Shown here one piece after another: positions 39,501 through 43,673 of a stretch of DNA of 43,673 nt; the first letter of the stretch is position 1; every line of letters starts with the position of its first letter. The DNA lies in the NCBI GenBank assembly GCA_017940955.1, contig JAGAXP010000176.1:1-43673 (forward strand), in the 5' to 3' direction. Made by a program: the position numbers and the translations under genes. The notes beneath the pieces were generated by a model that was given only the letters and a program-made list of their open reading frames with translations, was not told where the DNA came from and made no database searches. Source of the stretch: Oribacterium sp. (GTDB taxonomy: Bacteria > Bacillota_A > Clostridia > Lachnospirales > Lachnospiraceae).

Positions 39501-40130
39501 ATGTGTACCAGATATGCACTGGAGAAAGATCTCCCGGAACTAAAAGATATATTTGAGATTGCTAAAAGGTCTCCTCTTACAAGTAAATTCATAGATACCC
39601 ACGCAAGACCACTGATTACAGATGGTGAAGTACGTCCCACAGACATAGTCCCTGTGATTGCTCCCAATGCAAAAGGAATAAAGAGCGTGTTCCCAATGCA
39701 ATGGGGCTTTCTTGCCAGAGACGGTAAACGGAGCCTCTTTAACGCAAGAGTTGAATCTGCTATGGAAAAGCCCACCTTCAAGGATGCCTGGAAATCACAC
39801 AGATGCATTATCCCTGCATCCTATTACTTTGAATGGGAACACTTCAAAAGTGCAGACGGCAAAGTAAAGACCGGTGACAAATTTGCGATCCAGCCCAAAG
39901 GCTGCACAGTGACCTGGCTCTGTGGTCTTTACCGTATCGAAGATGGTTATCCTGTCTTTGTAGTCCTCACTAAAGAGCCAACAGCAGAGCTCTCTAAAAT
40001 CCATGACAGAATGCCTCTTATGCTACCAAAAGAAAGGATTGATGCCTGGATAAACCCAGAATCAAATCCAGATGAGATAGTGCCATATGCGTTATCAGAT
40101 ATGGTCATTGAAAAACAGGGATTGCAATAG
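39501..40130 (+). CDS. SOS response-associated peptidase (SRAP/HMCES-like, YedK family)
   Basis: A 209-residue SRAP protein. The catalytic Cys2 becomes N-terminal after Met removal (MCTRYAL) and forms a thiazolidine crosslink with abasic sites in single-stranded DNA. Other conserved parts: MQWGFLARDG, LFNARVESAMEKPTFKDAW, RCIIPASYYFEWEH (Glu) and HDRMPLMLP (His). It shields abasic sites during replication. TAGGAGC precedes the ATG. It is the last gene of the SOS cassette and its stop codon lies in the loop of the terminator hairpin. Confidence 0.93.
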   Translation: MCTRYALEKDLPELKDIFEIAKRSPLTSKFIDTHARPLITDGEVRPTDIVPVIAPNAKGIKSVFPMQWGFLARDGKRSLFNARVESAMEKPTFKDAWKSHRCIIPASYYFEWEHFKSADGKVKTGDKFAIQPKGCTVTWLCGLYRIEDGYPVFVVLTKEPTAELSKIHDRMPLMLPKERIDAWINPESNPDEIVPYALSDMVIEKQGLQ

Positions 40131-40144
40131 TGCAGTCCCTGTTT
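40113..40144. terminator. Bidirectional terminator between SRAP and the MBL-rubredoxin gene
   Basis: AAACAGGGATTGCA pairs with TGCAGTCCCTGTTT (one G-T pair) around a 4-nt loop. The SRAP stop codon TAG is 40128-40130. On the minus strand TTTTTC follows, on the plus strand a T/A-rich stretch, so it serves both convergent transcripts. Confidence 0.8.
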
Positions 40145-40158
40145 CTTAAATATATTTC

Positions 40159-41100
40159 TTATGCCGGATTAAACTTATCCTTTCCCTGTTTGCATCTTGG
40201 ACATTTAAAGTCATCAGGCTGATCTTCAAATGCTACGCCGTCATACTCAGCAGGATCGTAGACATATCCGCATACTGAGCAGATATACTTTCCTGTAGCC
40301 TCTCCGGAGTTAAAGTCAAACTCTTCAAATATTGTTTCAACCGGATTATCAAGATCCATCACACGCTTTGCTTCAAGGTTTTCATAGCCCTGAGGTGAAT
40401 GAGTTGAAAGATATACTGTAGGATGATTTCTTACAAACTCCCTGACTCTGTCAAGGGTCTCTCTTGCAGCTGCAAGATCATCAAACACTGTTGAAAGCTT
40501 GTTTTCATAGAGAGCTTCGTCAACATATGTGATATCGCCCTGCATCATATAAAACAGTCCTTCATTCTCTACTACAACCAGGCTGTTGCCGTTAGTGTGT
40601 CCTTTGGCTTTGATGAAGTATATCCCCTCTGAGATTTTCTGGCTTTCAGGGAAATTGTAATATGCTCCGTCAGTAAACTTCACAGATACAAGATTATCTT
40701 TTCCCTGTAATTCAGCTGCTGACAATTCTTCTTCATTTACATATACTTTCGCATTTGGAAAAGAGCTGATCTCACCGGAATGATCGCCGTGTTTATGGGT
40801 AAGAAGAATCTTTGTGACCTGCTCAGGCTTATATCCAAGAGCCTTAAAAGCATCCATATAGCTGCTTATATCTTTTCCTGTGTAAACCATGCTATCCGGT
40901 GTAGGTACTTCCTCAGGTGTTCCAGCCGGAAGTCCCGTATCTACAAGTATCACTTCGTCTCCGGTGTCTATAAGATAATTTTGCAGACTGCCTCTATAAC
41001 GGACGTTCTTATCAAACTTATCTGTACCTTCTTCACCACCAAATACAAACGGTTGTGAATAAAAGCCGCCTTTTCTGAACTTTACTGCTTTAATTTCCAT
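40159..41100 (-). CDS. Metallo-beta-lactamase-fold hydrolase fused to rubredoxin
   Basis: A 313-residue fusion. The metallo-beta-lactamase domain (1-250) has [10 protein letters not shown] (HxHxDH-type metal site), [19 protein letters not shown] and GDITYVDEA, and a C-terminal His in STHSPQG. Residues 265-313 form a rubredoxin: [16 protein letters not shown] and [11 protein letters not shown], with four Cys for one iron. The order differs from flavodiiron proteins, as no flavodoxin domain is fused, but separate flavodoxin-like proteins are encoded just upstream. The MBL fold could act as a lactonase; the rubredoxin suggests a redox role. It is the last gene of a five-gene operon. Confidence 0.9.
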   Translation of the reverse strand: MEIKAVKFRKGGFYSQPFVFGGEEGTDKFDKNVRYRGSLQNYLIDTGDEVILVDTGLPAGTPEEVPTPDSMVYTGKDISSYMDAFKALGYKPEQVTKILLTHKHGDHSGEISSFPNAKVYVNEEELSAAELQGKDNLVSVKFTDGAYYNFPESQKISEGIYFIKAKGHTNGNSLVVVENEGLFYMMQGDITYVDEALYENKLSTVFDDLAAARETLDRVREFVRNHPTVYLSTHSPQGYENLEAKRVMDLDNPVETIFEEFDFNSGEATGKYICSVCGYVYDPAEYDGVAFEDQPDDFKCPRCKQGKDKFNPA

Positions 41101-41132
41101 AGTGACCTGCTCCTTTCTGTGCTTTATATATT

Positions 41133-41768
41133 CTATTTTATTAAATCAGCTCCCATAGCAAAAGCTTTTTTACATTCTTCAGGAAATACTGTGTCATGCC
41201 TCTGCTGCTTTGCTTCAGGATTAAACATTGTCCACTGCCAGTCAGTTTTACTATAGTCCCTAAGCTGCAAAGTATCTCCACTTACAAGCACTTCTGTCGG
41301 ACCCACAAAGCGGCTCAGAGTCTGCTGATAATTGCCGATAAGACCCTGATATCCTGTGTCCGGAGCATTGCTTGTCATGATAAGCAGAACCGGTACAGAG
41401 TGCTCATTACAACAAGGTGTTTCCATGTTATAGGTGAGGTTCTGGAAGATCAGTCTCTCATACAGTGCTCTGAAAGAAGCTGTCATCTCAGACAGATAAT
41501 TCGGTGAACCTATGATAAGTCCATCTGACTCACGGATAGCATCAAGAACGGGTGTCAGCCCGTCACGGCATATACAATGTCCCTTGAACTTTTCCTTCTT
41601 GCAGCCAAAACAGGAAATACAGCCCGTATACTTCTCCAACTTAAAAAGGTCAAATCTCTGAGTCTCAGCTCCTTTAGACTCAGCTCCTTTGGCCGCCTCT
41701 GAAATCAGGGTCTCTGTATTCCACCCAATACGAGGTCCGGCATTTACAACTACGATCTTTTTGCCCAT
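41133..41768 (-). CDS. NAD(P)H-dependent FMN reductase-like flavodoxin-fold protein
   Basis: A 211-residue protein of the multimeric flavodoxin (WrbA/iron-sulfur flavoprotein-like) group. The FMN phosphate loop is [15 protein letters not shown] Cys cluster ([21 protein letters not shown] in the family, here Cys50, 53, 56, 64 and 66 approximately) may bind an Fe-S cluster. [20 protein letters not shown] is the second FMN segment. It probably shuttles electrons between pyridine nucleotides, flavin and Fe-S partners. Encoded 23 bp after the EFR1 gene and 32 bp before the MBL-rubredoxin gene. Confidence 0.85.
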   Translation of the reverse strand: MGKKIVVVNAGPRIGWNTETLISEAAKGAESKGAETQRFDLFKLEKYTGCISCFGCKKEKFKGHCICRDGLTPVLDAIRESDGLIIGSPNYLSEMTASFRALYERLIFQNLTYNMETPCCNEHSVPVLLIMTSNAPDTGYQGLIGNYQQTLSRFVGPTEVLVSGDTLQLRDYSKTDWQWTMFNPEAKQQRHDTVFPEECKKAFAMGADLIK

Positions 41769-41791
41769 AAGAATCTCCTTCCTTGTAAAAC

Positions 41792-42553
41792 TTACTCATT
41801 CGCCTTTATGATATCATTTATAGTCACATGTTCATTTCTAAAATGCATAGTGTCAGCTTCCATCTCCATATGGATTGCACTTTTAGGGCAGTTATGAAGA
41901 CAGGCATAACACACCTCACAGTGATCAGAGAATTTTACTCCATTTTCAGTTACTGCTATGTTGTTAGCAGGGCATACTTTGGCACATATGCCACAATGGA
42001 TGCAATTTTCATTCACAGTATAAGAAAGAGCTGTATCCTTCTTCAGGATTCCGGCTGCGTGATTTATTGTCCACTTCTCCATCTCCCTCAAATTCTCTTC
42101 TGTTGGATATACCTTCTGAATCCTCCGGTTATTGATATCATCTATAACTTTAGATAACTGTACTTCAACATCCTTTTGGGGTAGCGTATCGATCTGCTCC
42201 TTCATATCAAAAAAAGGTATATAGTTATCTACCATCTTGATAGAATTTATATAGCTAAGCTCAAGGCCTTTCTTCTGTGCAGTAACTTCTACATGTGTGT
42301 ATGCTTCTGCAAAACCTGATCCGTATGTATAGATAAAAAAGAAATAATCTGTCCTGATCTCAGTTCTTTCAAGAAATGCCTTTACCATCATAGGCATCTC
42401 AACAGCATATACAGGCGCAACAATGCCCACAGAATCATCTTCTATCACGATCTTATCCTCACGCATCAGCTTTGGAATAGAAAAAAGCTTTCCTCCAATT
42501 CTGCGAGCTACATATAGACAATTACCTGTTGCCGTGAAATAACATATAGTCAT
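41792..42553 (-). CDS. EFR1-family ferredoxin (flavodoxin-like domain plus two 4Fe-4S clusters)
   Basis: A 253-residue protein. The N-terminal flavodoxin-like domain opens with YFTATGNCLYVARRIG and contains GIVAPVYAVEMPMMVKAFL. The C-terminal part has two 4Fe-4S motifs: CIHCGICAKVCPANNI and CEVCYACLHNCPKSAI. Members transfer electrons between ferredoxin-like centres and flavin in anaerobic Firmicutes; exact partners unknown. GGAGAG precedes the ATG. Confidence 0.92.
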   Translation of the reverse strand: MTICYFTATGNCLYVARRIGGKLFSIPKLMREDKIVIEDDSVGIVAPVYAVEMPMMVKAFLERTEIRTDYFFFIYTYGSGFAEAYTHVEVTAQKKGLELSYINSIKMVDNYIPFFDMKEQIDTLPQKDVEVQLSKVIDDINNRRIQKVYPTEENLREMEKWTINHAAGILKKDTALSYTVNENCIHCGICAKVCPANNIAVTENGVKFSDHCEVCYACLHNCPKSAIHMEMEADTMHFRNEHVTINDIIKANE

Positions 42554-42563
42554 AGGCTCTCTC

Positions 42564-43019
42564 CTAAAGATTTCTTAACTTCTTTTCCATCTTCACATGA
42601 GGAATCCCATCTTCCATAAACGGCTCTGAGACCACTTCAAAGCCTTCTTTTGCATAGTAGCCAATGGCATATTCCTGGGCTTCGAGATATATCTTCTTAG
42701 CCTTTAGCTCCTCTGTAGCAATCCTTACACCTTCATGAAGAATCTGTCCTCCGATGCCTTTACCATGCTCCAATGTAACAACTCTTCCAATCTGCGCTAC
42801 TTCCGTAGCTTCATCATGGTCTTTCCAAAATACCCGAAGGCACCCTGCAACTCTCCCGGTATCATTCCAGCAAAATACGTGTATCGCATCCTGATCCTTA
42901 TCATCCAGATCCTGATAAATGCATTCCTGCTCTGTGACAAATATTTCAAATCTTGTCTTTAATATCTCATAAAGCTCTGTGGTACTGAGCTCGTTAAAAT
43001 GCTTAACTATCAAATCCAT
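42564..43019 (-). CDS. GNAT acetyltransferase, ElaA-like
   Basis: A 151-residue GNAT protein with the ElaA pattern: LYEILKTRFEIFVTEQECIYQDLDDKD, RVAGCLRVF, acetyl-CoA loop GRVVTLEHGKGIGGQIL (the R/Q-x-x-G-x-G/A type) and YYAKEGFEVVSEPFMEDGIPH. Substrate unknown. It lies between the MmcQ-EVE and EFR1 genes with short gaps (23 and 10 bp). Confidence 0.88.
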   Translation of the reverse strand: MDLIVKHFNELSTTELYEILKTRFEIFVTEQECIYQDLDDKDQDAIHVFCWNDTGRVAGCLRVFWKDHDEATEVAQIGRVVTLEHGKGIGGQILHEGVRIATEELKAKKIYLEAQEYAIGYYAKEGFEVVSEPFMEDGIPHVKMEKKLRNL

Positions 43020-43042
43020 CCAGTATTTTCATTATCACTCTT

Positions 43043-43673
43043 TTATTTCAGTGCTGCACTCAGACTGTTAGGAATCCCCCTAGGACCTCTCACTGCATAA
43101 ATCCCATACTCAGATTTCAGACTGTCAAAGGTAAACTTATCAGGCTTGTATCTCTTTTGGAGCTTTATCTTCATAAGCGCCGTAATCTTAAGATTCTTAT
43201 TCTCATAATCATAAGGAATATCTACCGCTGTCACCTTACACTTATAAAGAATTGCAGATAGAGGTGCACCTACATACATAAATACCGTATCACCCTTTAT
43301 AATTCCGGCTCCCTGCTTCCAATCAATTTCATCAGTTTCATCAAATGCATGTTCAATGTCATAATACTTTGGATTTGCAGGCACTATCCATTCCTTAGGC
43401 TGTCGGAACTTATCCTTTTTCTTCTTTGATGCTGTATCTAAAAAGCTTGCATCTATCATATTGCAGATTTCATCCAGACTAACTGTGCCATCAATCAAAA
43501 TTGTGATCCAACTGGTCTTATTCATATGATAACCAGGAAAAAATCCCGGTTGCTGCAAAAGTATATCCCTCAGCATCAAATCATCAATTTTAACATTTAT
43601 GACATCGACTTCCTCAGATGATGCCATGCCTAACTTATCCATGCTTATAGTGGCTGTAAGCGCAAACCATTTA
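43043..43673 (-). CDS. MmcQ/YjbR domain fused to an EVE-like domain, 5' end beyond the window
   Basis: The frame stays open to the edge (KWFALTATISMDKLG reads in frame before the first internal Met), so the start is outside the window. Residues up to about 75 form the C-terminal half of an MmcQ/YjbR-like domain (VINVKIDDL, PGYHMNKTSWITILIDGTVSLDEI). After a lysine-rich linker comes an EVE/PUA-like part (EWIVPANPKYYDIEHAF, WKQGAGIIKGDTVFMYVGAPLSAILYKCKV), which may bind modified bases. First visible gene of the operon ending at 40159. Confidence 0.82.
   Translation of the reverse strand, partial: KWFALTATISMDKLGMASSEEVDVINVKIDDLMLRDILLQQPGFFPGYHMNKTSWITILIDGTVSLDEICNMIDASFLDTASKKKKDKFRQPKEWIVPANPKYYDIEHAFDETDEIDWKQGAGIIKGDTVFMYVGAPLSAILYKCKVTAVDIPYDYENKNLKITALMKIKLQKRYKPDKFTFDSLKSEYGIYAVRGPRGIPNSLSAALK

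Noticed and set aside
1..43673. tRNA or rRNA genes
   Set aside because: No cloverleaf with a TTCRA-type arm and CCA-adjacent stem, and no rRNA-like conserved stretch, was seen by eye; a dedicated scan could still find one.

Overview
This window looks like the chromosome of an obligately anaerobic, low-to-moderate-GC Firmicute, most likely a Lachnospiraceae member of the Butyrivibrio/Pseudobutyrivibrio kind. That is inferred from gene content: Thr/Glu-rich lipoproteins, an extracellular FMN/FAD reductase, a TRAP transporter, EFR1-type and rubredoxin redox proteins, LuxS, a clostripain-associated C-terminal domain, and strong GGAGG ribosome binding sites. No rRNA, tRNA, CRISPR array or full-length transposase was seen. 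Most genes lie on the minus strand.

Layout. 0.3-3.8 kb: a YdcF-like membrane protein, a HAD-phosphatase lipoprotein, and an HTH-Uma2 nuclease-like protein whose stop codon lies in a 27-bp palindromic repeat array. 3.8-4.6 kb: a 378-bp MITE-like element carrying a 53-bp tandem repeat. 4.6-12.5 kb: a tannase/feruloyl-esterase-like lipoprotein, an extracellular flavin reductase lipoprotein, a MATE exporter, a LysR regulator and a nitroreductase. Three copies of the LysR-type box GGTAAC-N5-GTTACC (T-N11-A) sit at the reductase, LysR and nitroreductase promoters. This looks like a local regulon for aromatic or polyphenol compounds. 12.5-19.5 kb: a heterodimeric ABC exporter, luxS with a small partner, and a GGDEF gene joined end to end with a decapitated PRD antiterminator. 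19.7-25.4 kb: a five-gene operon (GTPase, zinc-ribbon/prion-like membrane protein, secreted protein, membrane-anchored protein, protease-less clostripain C-terminal protein). It is the best candidate here for an undescribed envelope system. 25.7-28 kb: an AMP-ligase paired with a sugar acyltransferase fused to an acyl carrier domain. 28-35 kb: an HD hydrolase, a YcxB-like protein, a TRAP transporter, an MFS permease and a KdgF-like cupin (probably uronate use). 35-40.1 kb: a second LysR, NimA-like and Gdx genes behind an attenuator-like leader, and an SOS cassette (S24 repressor, dead Y-polymerase, YolD-like, SRAP). 40.1-43.7 kb: an operon of MmcQ-EVE, ElaA-like, EFR1, flavodoxin-like reductase and metallo-beta-lactamase-rubredoxin proteins.

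Two themes run through the window. First, short palindromic elements with TTCAGCCGG termini occur at three sites, two of them flanked by perfect direct repeats, and a second family of GACGGTTCTC hairpins is scattered between genes. Second, at least six gene remnants are visible. In two or three of them the N-terminal and C-terminal ends survive while the middle is gone (Y-family polymerase, iron alcohol dehydrogenase, perhaps carbonic anhydrase). This points to internal deletion as a common route of gene loss in this genome.
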